Source of the DNA: Pseudomonadota bacterium
GTDB taxonomy: Bacteria; Pseudomonadota; Gammaproteobacteria; Steroidobacterales; JBCBZW01
Direction: 5' to 3'
Assembly: GCA_039815145.1 (NCBI GenBank)
Contig: JBCBZW010000028.1
Location: 1 to 50,881 of the forward strand
DNA: 50,881 bases
The position numbers and the translations under genes are program-made. Below are positions 15,447 to 23,937 of this stretch, piece by piece (position 1 is the stretch's first letter; each line of letters begins with the position of its first letter). The notes below the pieces were generated by a model, which was not told the origin of the DNA, ran no database searches, and worked only from the letters and a program-made list of their open reading frames with translations.

Positions 15447-16972
15447 GGTCGACCCCGATCGTTTCCGAGCAGTCGCACATACCGCTCATGGGTGAGCGCA
15501 CTGCCTGTAGCCCTCAAGCGGACCTCATAGGCGCGGTCATCCAGCGTGCCGGTGACGTAGAGCCGCAGCCTACCCTCCGGGTCGAACTGAAGCGACTGCA
15601 GCTGAGGGGTCGCCGTGGCATCCTCACCAGTGCTCGCTACGGTCGAGGCAATGAACTGCGCGGTCGCACCCACTAGGGCATCACCCGCCTGCATCACGTC
15701 GGACAGGTCCACGTAGCGCGCCTGCACCTCACCTGGCCCCACTGGTGCCTCCCAACCGAGTTCGTTGACGTGATCGTCACCAGGCGACCAGTACACCGTG
15801 CGCTCGTCGTCCGGCGCATCGAAGGTAGCGGCCTCCCCTACCACTTCGCCCATAGCGATAGTGATGACAGGCGTTCCGATGGAACCGGCCGACCCGTTGA
15901 CCGGCGAGACAGTCAGCTCGCTCGGCTGCACGACGGTGATCGTTGGCGCACCGATTGAGCCCGCAGAGCCCGTGATGGGGCTTACCGTCAGATTCGCGGG
16001 CGACGTCACGGTGATGACCGCAGCGCCGATGGTTCCGGACGTGCCCGTGATCGGCCCGGCGACCAGGTCGGCTGGCAGGGTCGGCACGATGTTGGGCGCG
16101 ACGATGCTGCCGGCGGTTCCCGCGATCGGGCTCACCGTCAGGTTCACCTGCTGCACGGTACGCGTGATCGTTGGCTCGTCGATGGAGCCACTCAAGCCCG
16201 TGATGTCGCCGACAGTGACCGTGCGCGTCTGGGTGATGACCGGCGCGGCGATGCTGCCGGCGCTGCCGCTGATGGAGCTCACCGTCAGATCCGCCGATGG
16301 CGTCGGATACGGGTCGGTCGTGTACGTGACCGTCCCGACCTCGGTCATTACGATTTCGTCGGCTGTGCCCTCCGCGGTGCCGGTATCGTCGAGGTTGGAC
16401 TCCAGTTTGAAGTAGTGCTTCGGCGGCGGGGTGATCTCGTCGGGGCGCGTCGTCGGCAGCGCGTCGATGTTCACTGCGCTAAGGCCCGAGTCCCAGACAG
16501 CTACGTGCGCGACCTCACCCGCCGTTCCGCTGGCGCCCTGCTGGTCCCAACCGAACCGCAACGAGTCGATCGTAGACGGGTACGTGCCGGGAGCGCCTGT
16601 TGCGCTTATCGCCGATCCGTCTAGGTAAACCGTGATGCTGCTCGGCCCGAAGATGCCCACCACGAGGTGCCAGTCGTCATCAGTGATCGAATCAGCCTGG
16701 TCGAGATTGACAATGCTGTCGTTCCCGCCTTGCTTCGCGTATGCGCGTGCAAGGAAGTCCAGGCTCTGCCGATCGATACCAACCTGGACAAACCGGTTCG
16801 TAAACGCGTCGTCCAGGAAAATCGCAGCGATGTTGTCGTCGCCCGAGATGCGCTTACACCAGCCCGCGATGGTGACCGTGTTCGACGTTAGGGCATTGAT
16901 CTCATCGACGATCGAGCCCGCCGGTAGCGCCGTGTTGATCGCATAGTTGCTGCTGTCTACCTGGATTCCCAC
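15443..16972 (-). CDS. LamG-like tail fibre protein with tandem repeats
   Basis: A GTG start follows AGGAG and gives 509 residues. Residues about 33-170 form a LamG/concanavalin-like beta-sandwich (VTIAGWCKRIS..., DDWHLVVGIFGPSSITVYLDGSAISA split as strand-loop-strand, ...VAHVAVWDSGLS), a common glycan-binding module in phage adhesins. Residues 226-373 hold six tandem repeats of about 25 residues with consensus LTVSPITGSAGSIGAPxIT. A seventh related copy sits in the neighbouring large protein. The C-terminus (about 380-509) is a separate beta-rich domain with WSPGDDHVNELGWEAP. It probably binds a surface glycan or protein. Confidence 0.72.
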   Translation of the reverse strand: MGIQVDSSNYAINTALPAGSIVDEINALTSNTVTIAGWCKRISGDDNIAAIFLDDAFTNRFVQVGIDRQSLDFLARAYAKQGGNDSIVNLDQADSITDDDWHLVVGIFGPSSITVYLDGSAISATGAPGTYPSTIDSLRFGWDQQGASGTAGEVAHVAVWDSGLSAVNIDALPTTRPDEITPPPKHYFKLESNLDDTGTAEGTADEIVMTEVGTVTYTTDPYPTPSADLTVSSISGSAGSIAAPVITQTRTVTVGDITGLSGSIDEPTITRTVQQVNLTVSPIAGTAGSIVAPNIVPTLPADLVAGPITGTSGTIGAAVITVTSPANLTVSPITGSAGSIGAPTITVVQPSELTVSPVNGSAGSIGTPVITIAMGEVVGEAATFDAPDDERTVYWSPGDDHVNELGWEAPVGPGEVQARYVDLSDVMQAGDALVGATAQFIASTVASTGEDATATPQLQSLQFDPEGRLRLYVTGTLDDRAYEVRLRATGSALTHERYVRLLGNDRGRP

Positions 16973-16984
16973 AGGGCAGCTCCT

Positions 16985-19900
16985 CTATGCAGCATCAGGC
17001 AGTTGAACGGCATACGGCGCTTGAATCGCTGAGGGGAACAGGAGCAGCACGCGCTTCTCTGGGATCTCAATGAAGCCCTTCCCGTCTCCGCGAATCTGCG
17101 TCCCGCCGTCATCCCACGGCATCACGTCGCCCATCAGCGTGTGCTGTGTGGCGGCGTGGGTCGTGAGGTTGTACTCGAAGATGTCCTGTTGCGTGGTCGG
17201 GCTCGCGTCCGTCGCGTTCCACAGCCACAGTGACCCCCGCGCCTCGTCGTACCACGGGCTCGGCAGCACATCGGCAAGCACCGTGCTCGACAGGTTGGCA
17301 CCCGTCACGAGCGCCGCCTCGTCACGGCTTACGGTCGTCGTGGTCTCCGTCGCGAAATCGAAGACGAAGCTGTACCACTCGCCGCTGCCGATGCTGTGCA
17401 TCCGGCCGCCCGCGTGCACGAGCACGCCCTGTGACGCCAGGTTGTTGCTCCCCGTGGAGATACCCGACGTCATCGTGCCGTCAGGCCTGAGGATGTAGAC
17501 CTCAGGGCTATCGGACGAGCCGATCATCACCTTGCCGGTGGAACGATCGAGCCACGTCTGAGCGATGGCGCTGCCGCTAGCGAGGTTCCCAGGCGTCGGT
17601 AGCTGGCTCCACCCAGCGCCGCCCAGTGACTCGTCAGCGAACGGAAGCTCCCACGAGTCGCCCAGGAAGTTCCCACTCGCGCTGTTCGGTGCGCCACCGA
17701 AACGCAGATAGCGGTTGCGGTCCCAGTCGGCAACGATGCCGTCGTAGGGGTGCAGCGATGGCGGCGAGCCATCCGCGTAGACGTTGCTCTCGGAGATGGC
17801 ATCTCGAATGTCGGTCGGGTCCGGCGACGTCGTAGAAAGGCGGTAGCCCATCGGCCGCTCGCAGCCCCGCGCGTCGTAGACGGGCAACCCGTTCCAACCG
17901 CCATCGTTGTGGCCACCCATCTGGATGACCAACCGATAGAGGGCGCCGTGCCCCGCTGCCCAGGCTCGCTTGTGGCGCGTGAGGCTGCGTGTGTTGTCGA
18001 TGTAGTCCCGCCAGGCATCGGGGACGATGTCGTCCATCGTGACGCCGTGCGTTGCACCTTCGGTCACCTGACGGCACTGGAACGCGCCCAGCCCATCCAG
18101 GTACTGGAACGGCGGCGCCTCGTAGCCACGCGCCACGTAGGCGCACCCGGCGTTGCCCTTATCGGGCGTCGGGGTCGTGTTGGTGATGCCTGCAATCTCG
18201 GTTGCGCTGCCCTTGTTGGGGCTGGCCACCTTGATCTCGCCGGTGAAGTCAGTGCCGCCCTGGATGCCGAACCGCGACTCGGTGGGCATGAAGTCGGCCA
18301 GCACGATGCTCTCGAAGGGCTCAGCATCGCTGATGATGTCCCCGGCGTTTCGCTGCGTCGGGCCACCGGGGAACAGGGCGGTCACCGCCGGCAGGTTCGC
18401 CTGCGCATCGGCCAAGTTCGTCGCACTGTCGCTGCCGTACTGAATCGTGCCGTCCGGGTACCAGCTGTTCCCGCTGATGTGCACCTGTCCGTGCCCGGTG
18501 TTATTCAGCTGGATAAGGCGCGTGTCGTCCGGGCCGTAGGCGGACATCACGAGGTTCCCCTGCAACGCGTAGCGGTTCTGGGCACCGTTGTTGGCGTTCC
18601 ACCAGGTGGCGAGCGAAGCCGATCGGCTGTCATCCCGGTCCGATAGGATCACCGTGTTGTGGTACAGGAAGTACCCGGACGCCTCGTCGTTGAACTTGAA
18701 CGGCTGGCGACCCGGGTTCGCGAAGATGTTGCCCGCGATCAGCATGGGCCCGGCGAACAGCGGATCCAGACTCACCGCCGTCATCGTGTTGATCGCCGTC
18801 GAGTCTACAAGTGACCCGCTGACGCCATAGTCCGCTTCGAAGGCGTCGTCCGAGCAGTCCAGAATTAGCATCTGCGCGAAGTGAACGCTCCGCGATTCGG
18901 TGAGCTGTTGGGTGCCGGCGTGCTGAGCCGAGGAAAGCGCGTCGCCGTGGCCCCAGACGGTGCAACCCCAAGCGGCGTTGCCGGAACCCGGCAGGATGAT
19001 GCCACCCTCACTCCAGCTACCGCTCGAGTCGTTGTCCTCCGTCCAGTGATCTGCGTACAGATTGCAGCCCAGGAACAGGCAGTTGTAGATCATCGTCTGC
19101 GACGACTCGGCGAACCCGCGGACCCCGATGTCGAAGCCCACCACGATCAAGTCACGGAACGTCAGCCGCTCGTTGCTGCTGCCGTCGCGCAGTTCAATGC
19201 CGCTCGAGCGAAGGCTGCTGTTCGGTCCTCCACCTGTCCGCGGGCCAACGAGCGTGAAGTTCTCGAAGACGACGTTCGCGGTGCGCGACCCGTTCACCGT
19301 CGACAATCCCCGACAGCCCGCCAAGTTGAGGCGAATCGAGTCGGTGCGGTTCGCGCCGCGCACGTAGATGAAGCTGGCGTCCAGGCCCTCGATCGGCGCC
19401 TCTACCCCGAACAGATCCGAACCCGCGTCGTAGTCGCCGCTGAACTCGATCACGTCGCCAGGGCTTGCGGCCGCAATGGCAGCGCGCAGCGTGGCGATGT
19501 TGCCGTCGCTGACGGTCGTGGTGGCTGCACCTGCGACACCAGGAAGGGCGCGGGTTGTGAACGTGCTCTGGGCTGTAGTCAGGCTACCGCCGTCGTCCAC
19601 CGTGACTTCGACGTCATAGCTCGTGCCAGGTGTCAGTCGGATCGCAGCGAAGGAGAAATCCCCGTCGCGCAGGACGCTCACATCGTTGACGCCGGGCTGT
19701 GCGCCGTCAGCCGCACTGATCCGGTAAAGCGGGTGGCCAGTCGTCCACGAGGGGGCGCCAGTCTCGCGGTAGCGCATCGTCGCTGTAGCAGCGGCGCCGT
19801 ACGCACTGCCAGGGACAATCACCTGGATCTGCTGCGGAGTCGCGGGACCGTCACGCTCGACCGTCAGTGCACCAGGAGCACCGGATGTGATGACAGGTGC

Positions 19901-20332
19901 ACCGAGACGACCCTGCGTCCCCGACACCGCGCCGACCGACAGCTGCCCCACTCGCGGCCCAATGAACGGATCATCCCTCAGCGTCAGGCCTGCGGGAATC
20001 GTCAGGTCATCGCCGACGCTGAAGGCCGCGACGCTGGCGGTCGTGGAGAACAGCACCGCATCAGCGATATCGTTGACCCCGATCAGTGACAGGTCGCCGC
20101 TCGAGTATGCGGTCGCTCCGGTGGCGTCCAGCCGCCCCGCCGTTACCTGACGCGTATCGTCGCCGCCGTCTGCGAGCGCACCGAAGGACCCTGTGAACGT
20201 CGCGAGCGTGGCCAAGTCGATCGCGGCATAGTCCTCGCTGTCCTCGAGTGACCGAGGGACCAGGCGGAAGGACGTCGCAGCGGCGGCGGCGGATAGCCGC
20301 GCGTCGAGGACTGCGGCGCCGACGCGAGCCAC
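16985..20332 (-). CDS. Large tail spike-like protein: beta-helix and propeller-like domains
   Basis: A GTG start three bases after the previous stop gives 1115 residues. Order: residues 1-118, a domain homologous to the whole preceding 134-residue protein; 128-150, one LSVGAVSGTQGRLGAPVIT repeat shared with the next fibre; about 160-275, a fibronectin-III-like segment (GTSYDVEVTVDDGGSLTTAQSTF region); about 285-640, a right-handed beta-helix opening with NIATLRAAIAAASPGDVIEFSG and rich in N-x-F/I coils; about 770-1115, a kelch- or propeller-like region with repeated D...W..Y.. blades (for example PEVYILRPDGTMTSG). Beta-helix spikes usually cleave or bind polysaccharide, so this is the best candidate for host capsule recognition. 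No catalytic residues can be named. Confidence 0.75.
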   Translation of the reverse strand: MARVGAAVLDARLSAAAAATSFRLVPRSLEDSEDYAAIDLATLATFTGSFGALADGGDDTRQVTAGRLDATGATAYSSGDLSLIGVNDIADAVLFSTTASVAAFSVGDDLTIPAGLTLRDDPFIGPRVGQLSVGAVSGTQGRLGAPVITSGAPGALTVERDGPATPQQIQVIVPGSAYGAAATATMRYRETGAPSWTTGHPLYRISAADGAQPGVNDVSVLRDGDFSFAAIRLTPGTSYDVEVTVDDGGSLTTAQSTFTTRALPGVAGAATTTVSDGNIATLRAAIAAASPGDVIEFSGDYDAGSDLFGVEAPIEGLDASFIYVRGANRTDSIRLNLAGCRGLSTVNGSRTANVVFENFTLVGPRTGGGPNSSLRSSGIELRDGSSNERLTFRDLIVVGFDIGVRGFAESSQTMIYNCLFLGCNLYADHWTEDNDSSGSWSEGGIILPGSGNAAWGCTVWGHGDALSSAQHAGTQQLTESRSVHFAQMLILDCSDDAFEADYGVSGSLVDSTAINTMTAVSLDPLFAGPMLIAGNIFANPGRQPFKFNDEASGYFLYHNTVILSDRDDSRSASLATWWNANNGAQNRYALQGNLVMSAYGPDDTRLIQLNNTGHGQVHISGNSWYPDGTIQYGSDSATNLADAQANLPAVTALFPGGPTQRNAGDIISDAEPFESIVLADFMPTESRFGIQGGTDFTGEIKVASPNKGSATEIAGITNTTPTPDKGNAGCAYVARGYEAPPFQYLDGLGAFQCRQVTEGATHGVTMDDIVPDAWRDYIDNTRSLTRHKRAWAAGHGALYRLVIQMGGHNDGGWNGLPVYDARGCERPMGYRLSTTSPDPTDIRDAISESNVYADGSPPSLHPYDGIVADWDRNRYLRFGGAPNSASGNFLGDSWELPFADESLGGAGWSQLPTPGNLASGSAIAQTWLDRSTGKVMIGSSDSPEVYILRPDGTMTSGISTGSNNLASQGVLVHAGGRMHSIGSGEWYSFVFDFATETTTTVSRDEAALVTGANLSSTVLADVLPSPWYDEARGSLWLWNATDASPTTQQDIFEYNLTTHAATQHTLMGDVMPWDDGGTQIRGDGKGFIEIPEKRVLLLFPSAIQAPYAVQLPDAA

Positions 20333-20335
20333 TGC

Positions 20336-20740
20336 CTAGCCTACGGTGACGTCGGCGGTCTGCTCGATGTCGAAGGCGGCCGAGATGTTGAGCTCGTCGC
20401 CGTTACTGAACGCGGCCGCGGTCACGTTGGTGGTGAACAGCACCTGGCCGTTGACGGTGTCGACGCCGGCCAGGGTGATGAGATCCGTGCCGTTGTAGTC
20501 GGCAGTCGCGGCGCCACCAGTGAGCGGCCCGCAGACCGTCTTTCGGCTGTCGGCGGCATCACCAGCGCCTGGCGCCGTAAAGTTCGCAGACGAGGTCGAG
20601 AAGTTGCCGAGCGTAGCGGCCACCAGGCTCGCGTACGTTTGCTCGTTTTCCTGCGCCCGGGGCACCACGTGGATCACATCGCAATTGTCGCGAATGTGTG
20701 CCAGCTTGGCGTCCGTGGCGGCGTCACCGAATCGGGACAT
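20336..20740 (-). CDS. Tail fibre adaptor-like protein, paralogue of spike N-terminus
   Basis: The ATG at 20740 follows GGAGA at eight bases; an upstream extension would read through two terminator hairpins and is not coding. The 134-residue product aligns with residues 1-118 of the next protein: both begin M-x-R-x-G-x-A, continue through ...VPR...Y..., and share the strand pattern L.L.GV......VLF.T...AAFS.GD.L.I. It may be a head domain that attaches fibres to the tail or a trimmed duplicate after fibre swapping. Confidence 0.65.
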   Translation of the reverse strand: MSRFGDAATDAKLAHIRDNCDVIHVVPRAQENEQTYASLVAATLGNFSTSSANFTAPGAGDAADSRKTVCGPLTGGAATADYNGTDLITLAGVDTVNGQVLFTTNVTAAAFSNGDELNISAAFDIEQTADVTVG

Positions 20741-20758
20741 TGCGAATTCTCCAGGCAC

Positions 20759-20782
20759 AAAAAAGCCCGCACGCGGCGGGCT
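20759..20782 (-). terminator. Intrinsic terminator before the fibre genes
   Basis: On the minus strand a 7-bp stem (AGCCCGC/GCGGGCT, loop of five) is followed by six T. It lies 18 bases upstream of the start of the 134-residue fibre protein, so it stands in front of the operon and not behind a gene. Confidence 0.72.
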
Positions 20783-20795
20783 GGAGGGAGATACG

Positions 20796-20828
20796 AAAAC
20801 GCCCCGGGTCATGACTGACTCCAGGGCG
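20796..20828 (-). terminator. Second, upstream intrinsic terminator
   Basis: An 8-bp stem with one G-U pair (CGCCCTGG with CCGGGGCG) and a 13-base loop is followed by TTTT on the minus strand. It precedes the first hairpin by about 13 bases and follows the candidate promoter at 20849-20877. Confidence 0.5.
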
Positions 20829-20848
20829 CACTCGCTCAACGTAGCGCT

Positions 20849-20877
20849 AGTCTAGGATTCTGGTGGCATCGGCGCAA
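20849..20877 (-). promoter_or_regulatory. Candidate late promoter upstream of tandem terminators
   Basis: On the minus strand TTGCGC (20877-20872) and TAGACT (20854-20849) are separated by exactly 17 bases. The match is moderate (4/6 in each box versus TTGACA/TATAAT). A start near 20842 would give an RNA that meets a terminator hairpin within about 15 bases, an arrangement like lambda PR' with its terminator, where a Q protein allows read-through. Confidence 0.35.
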
Positions 20878-20900
20878 GCATTGGGATTCATGGCTAGCGA

Positions 20901-21962
20901 TTAGTCCTGTACTCCGCCTTCCGCGTCTTCACCGTGCTCCTCGCCTCCTTGCTCCTCGCGCTTACTCCTTTCGCGGCTGTTCTTCCATGCGATGAACTCC
21001 TCATACTCGGTCTCGGCTGTATTCTCCGGCGACCGCTCTCTTTCCGGCTCAGGGTCGTCCGACGCGACCGCAGTGTCAGGTCGGTGACCGGGTGGAGGAC
21101 CAGTAAGGAGCTTAGGCTCGGGGCTCATGAGTCGACGCGGATCAACCGTCGCTCGGTCATTAATCTCCGGGATCGTGACTCCAGCCTCAAAGAACTGTTC
21201 TACGGCGCTCGCAACCTGGCGTCGAAGTATCTCAGCCATCTCTGGTTCAATGGAGCCAGCCTCCCTTTGTTCCGCGATTCTTTCGTAGAGAGGCAGAGTA
21301 CCTGATAAAATCTCCAGCTGCTTTTCAGCCTTCCTCTCCCTGTGGAACACGATTCTGTCCCACAGTTCAATGAAGACCTCTTTGACCAGCTGGATAATCT
21401 TCGCGGCCCCGAGCAGGTCAAAGGACTTGTCACTACCGGAATCGCACGCAACAACGCTGAGTGCATGGTCCGTTTCGCCTTCCAGCTGGGCGATAGCTGA
21501 ATAGAGGCTTTCTACGGATTGAAGCGCGTAGATCAACCTAGTCGGCGTAGAGCTACCCGTATCCTCAATCACGTACAGAGTCAGAAGCCCCTCCGAACTC
21601 CCTCTTACTTGCTCCACATTGCTCCGATCGAGAAGCGAGACAATCGGAGGGGCGAATCGCCTTAAATGATAGACGCTTGTGTAAACCGATCTGGCTGCAT
21701 CGGCGTCTCCCTTACCTGACTCCGCACGCATCAACGTGCCCCAAAACTCAGGTGAGTCGAGCTTCTCGAGATCAAAGACGGCTAAGACTTGTCTAGCTAC
21801 GCTGTCGAAGTTCGCACTGCGCACGCTCCATCGCGAATTGGCGGAAACAAACCTCGCCACGTTCTGGCGATCTGGCCGGCCACGAAGGACCATCTCTATC
21901 TGGGCCTCATTAAGCGCGTCGACGACTTCTCGGATACCGTCGATCAGTTGTTCTCTTAGCAT
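20901..21962 (-). CDS. Unassigned soluble protein in accessory block
   Basis: I use the ATG at 21962, preceded by AAGGGA with six-base spacing; a GTG just upstream is possible. The 353-residue product has an N-terminal helical part, a middle strand region (LLTLYVIEDTGSSTPTRLIYALQ) and the helix block LLGAAKIIQLVKEVFIELWDRIVFHR (about residues 185-210), followed by amphipathic helices and a disordered, acidic, Pro-rich and Glu/Arg-rich C-terminus. It has no membrane segment and no known catalytic motif. Base composition looks lower in GC than in the fibre genes. It faces the divergent secreted-protein gene. A cargo gene is likely; function unknown. Confidence 0.6.
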   Translation of the reverse strand: MLREQLIDGIREVVDALNEAQIEMVLRGRPDRQNVARFVSANSRWSVRSANFDSVARQVLAVFDLEKLDSPEFWGTLMRAESGKGDADAARSVYTSVYHLRRFAPPIVSLLDRSNVEQVRGSSEGLLTLYVIEDTGSSTPTRLIYALQSVESLYSAIAQLEGETDHALSVVACDSGSDKSFDLLGAAKIIQLVKEVFIELWDRIVFHRERKAEKQLEILSGTLPLYERIAEQREAGSIEPEMAEILRRQVASAVEQFFEAGVTIPEINDRATVDPRRLMSPEPKLLTGPPPGHRPDTAVASDDPEPERERSPENTAETEYEEFIAWKNSRERSKREEQGGEEHGEDAEGGVQD

Positions 21963-22363
21963 CACATCCCTTTGCTCTCGCCAATTGTCACTTTCCGGAA
22001 CGCACCAACGACACCTTACGACCCATCGGCAAATCCCACTTATCAGTTGGCGCTTACTTGTAGCACTTCATTCTTCGTTCCCTTCTTCGTGCTCAATACG
22101 CCGAGAGACACCTCAGCTGGCGGAAACTACAAGTCGAAGCAGGTTTCCAGCCCAGTTCACGTCAGCCCACCGGTAGCTGATGAAGACGCCTGGTTCTTGT
22201 TGGCTACGGATCCCTCTCTCTAGGGTCCTAGGATTAGTGCGATATCACGCCCAGATTTCGCACTACACAAGAGACCGGACCAACGGCCACCCCTCAGCAC
22301 CGCGCCCGTAACACTCGCCAGTTAGCGTCTCCCTGTGGCCATCAACCTTACCAGGAGATCCCG
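21963..22363. other. 401-base intergenic region with an inverted repeat
   Basis: No convincing gene is seen here. It separates two divergent accessory genes and so must hold promoters for both. It contains a perfect 8-bp inverted repeat, TAGTGCGA (22235-22242) and TCGCACTA (22258-22265), with a 15-base spacer, a possible operator. AGGAG precedes the ATG at 22364 with seven bases between. Confidence 0.35.
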
Positions 22364-22918
22364 ATGCTACGAACCACCATCGCCATTGCTGCACTGCTCG
22401 CCCTGCCGGCGAGCGCCCAGTCGCCCCTGGACGCCCTCCAGTCGCAGACGGCCAACGCTGGCCTATACGCCAACCGCATACCGGACAGGACCTTCTCCCG
22501 CGCCTTCACGGAGGTGTGCATCACCGGAGGCGGTGTTCTCTTCGACCAGAACGAAGCTGGCGAATCGACCCAGGGCGGGGCTTGCCGTCCTCTGATGAAG
22601 GGTTGGGTGATCGAGCGCGACCAGCGTGAGGCCGCCACTTGGACGGAGGCTCGCGTCGCCTGCACGATCGACGACATGCGTCTACCCGAGGCCATGGAGT
22701 GGCAATACAGCTGCTTCAACGCCGATACGTTCGGGCTCCTGAACATGATCGGCGAATGGGAGTGGGCTGGGAATACAACGATTGGCTACGAACCTAATCC
22801 CACACGCGGGATAGGCGCCAACATGTTCGGGAGCGGAGCTTGCGAGGATGGCACACGCGGTTTCGTCGGACGCGAGGATGAGTTCGCGCGAGTAGAGCAG
22901 TTCCGGTGCGTGCGCTAG
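22364..22918 (+). CDS. Secreted protein, C-type lectin/FGE-fold-like
   Basis: This 184-residue protein has a clean signal peptide (residues 1-19, cleavage after ASA). The mature part has several Cys. Residues about 88-135 read TWTEARVACTIDDMRLPEAMEWQYSC..., then GLLNMIGEWEWAGNT; this follows the arrangement eAr.aC....mRLPea.EWqysC.....nM.GewEW of formylglycine-generating-enzyme-like and C-type-lectin folds. The catalytic Cys of true sulfatase modifiers is not identifiable. It is on the plus strand against the late genes, typical of a moron expressed in the lysogen. AGGAG lies seven bases before the start. Confidence 0.68.
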   Translation: MLRTTIAIAALLALPASAQSPLDALQSQTANAGLYANRIPDRTFSRAFTEVCITGGGVLFDQNEAGESTQGGACRPLMKGWVIERDQREAATWTEARVACTIDDMRLPEAMEWQYSCFNADTFGLLNMIGEWEWAGNTTIGYEPNPTRGIGANMFGSGACEDGTRGFVGREDEFARVEQFRCVR

Positions 22919-23044
22919 CTAGCTTCGACTGCCGCGGGTCTGCCCGCTGGGCAGCCCCGCTGGAGAGAATTGTAAATCCCGACAACGACACGAGGCACGG
23001 GGATCAGGGACATGAAAGGTCGTCCTCCCACTCCCCAGGGAAAC

Positions 23045-23893
23045 CTACGGCGAGATGACGTGCACTATCAGCGTGCCGCCGCCCCACTCATGAGCCTCCA
23101 ACCCAAGCCCGCCACCGATGCTGGGGTTCTCCATGTTAAAGCCCTGCCTCTGCAGTCGCTCCGTAAGCTTGACGGCTGCTGTTAGGTCTACACTATTGTA
23201 GTAATACACGCGTGATGCGCGAGTGTGCGTGGCTGGCACTGCGAGCCACTGATCACCTCGAAGGCTATACCCCCACGCTCGCACGTCGATTATCAGCTGA
23301 TCATGGCGTGCTCGCGACATACCGACCGTCACAATTCCCACCTGATACTTGCTGTTTTCGTTGAGTTCCAGTGCCCGTTCTATTTGATCACTCGACTCGC
23401 CAAGCGCCTGCATGACGCCTCTCGCTGCCTCCTCAAGCTCTCTCTCGCCTGATCTAGCGGCGAATGCGCCTATCTCTTCTGCAAAAGGCTTCAAGGCGTC
23501 CCCCAGATCCGAAGCGTATGAGAGCGCTTGCACTGTATTGTCCGCCTGATACCTTAGGTTTTCCCACGCATTCTGTGATCGTTCCAAATCGGCCCGCGCG
23601 CGGTCCGCCTGTCCTTGCATGGCGAAGAGCTCTTGCTCTGCGCGTTCAAGCCTCTCAAGCGTTTGCTCGGACACGAGAGTAGCAGCCTCGATGTGCAAGA
23701 GCGCATCCCTAACTGAGTCCTTGATGAGGTAGCCACCAAGGGTGCCGGCAAGCGTGAAAACGGCGCCAGCGAACACTCCTACTATCGCTGCGTGGACTGA
23801 AAAACGCCGATAAAGCGCCTTTTCCACCAGCTCGAAGAGCCGCCTCCGCTCAAGCTCGTCCTCCGGAGTCTCGTTTTCCAATGGAATCTCCAT
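23045..23893 (-). CDS. Membrane-anchored coiled-coil protein, unassigned
   Basis: I take the ATG at 23893 (282 residues); a GTG six bases upstream is possible. One transmembrane segment is seen at about residues 32-58 (SVHAAIVGVFAGAVFTLAGTLGGYLI region). Residues about 65-125 form a heptad-rich coiled coil (EQTLERLERAEQELFAMQGQADRA). The C-terminal domain (about 185-282) has strands KYQVGIVTVGM and ASRVYYYNSVDLTAAVKLTERL and may be outside the membrane. It follows the polytopic membrane protein by 44 bases on the same strand and may act with it. No family is recognised. Confidence 0.6.
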   Translation of the reverse strand: MEIPLENETPEDELERRRLFELVEKALYRRFSVHAAIVGVFAGAVFTLAGTLGGYLIKDSVRDALLHIEAATLVSEQTLERLERAEQELFAMQGQADRARADLERSQNAWENLRYQADNTVQALSYASDLGDALKPFAEEIGAFAARSGERELEEAARGVMQALGESSDQIERALELNENSKYQVGIVTVGMSRARHDQLIIDVRAWGYSLRGDQWLAVPATHTRASRVYYYNSVDLTAAVKLTERLQRQGFNMENPSIGGGLGLEAHEWGGGTLIVHVISP

Positions 23894-23937
23894 ACCCACA
23901 AACTGCTTTTAGCGCTCTCGCACGCGGCCCGGTAACC

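Noticed and set aside
20741-20839. N-terminal extension of the 134-residue fibre protein
   Set aside because: It would translate two terminator hairpins; the downstream ATG has a good ribosome-binding site and matches the paralogue start.
22919-22975. CTGCCC-GCT-GGGCAG hairpin after the secreted-protein gene
   Set aside because: There is no following T-run, so an intrinsic terminator is not supported.
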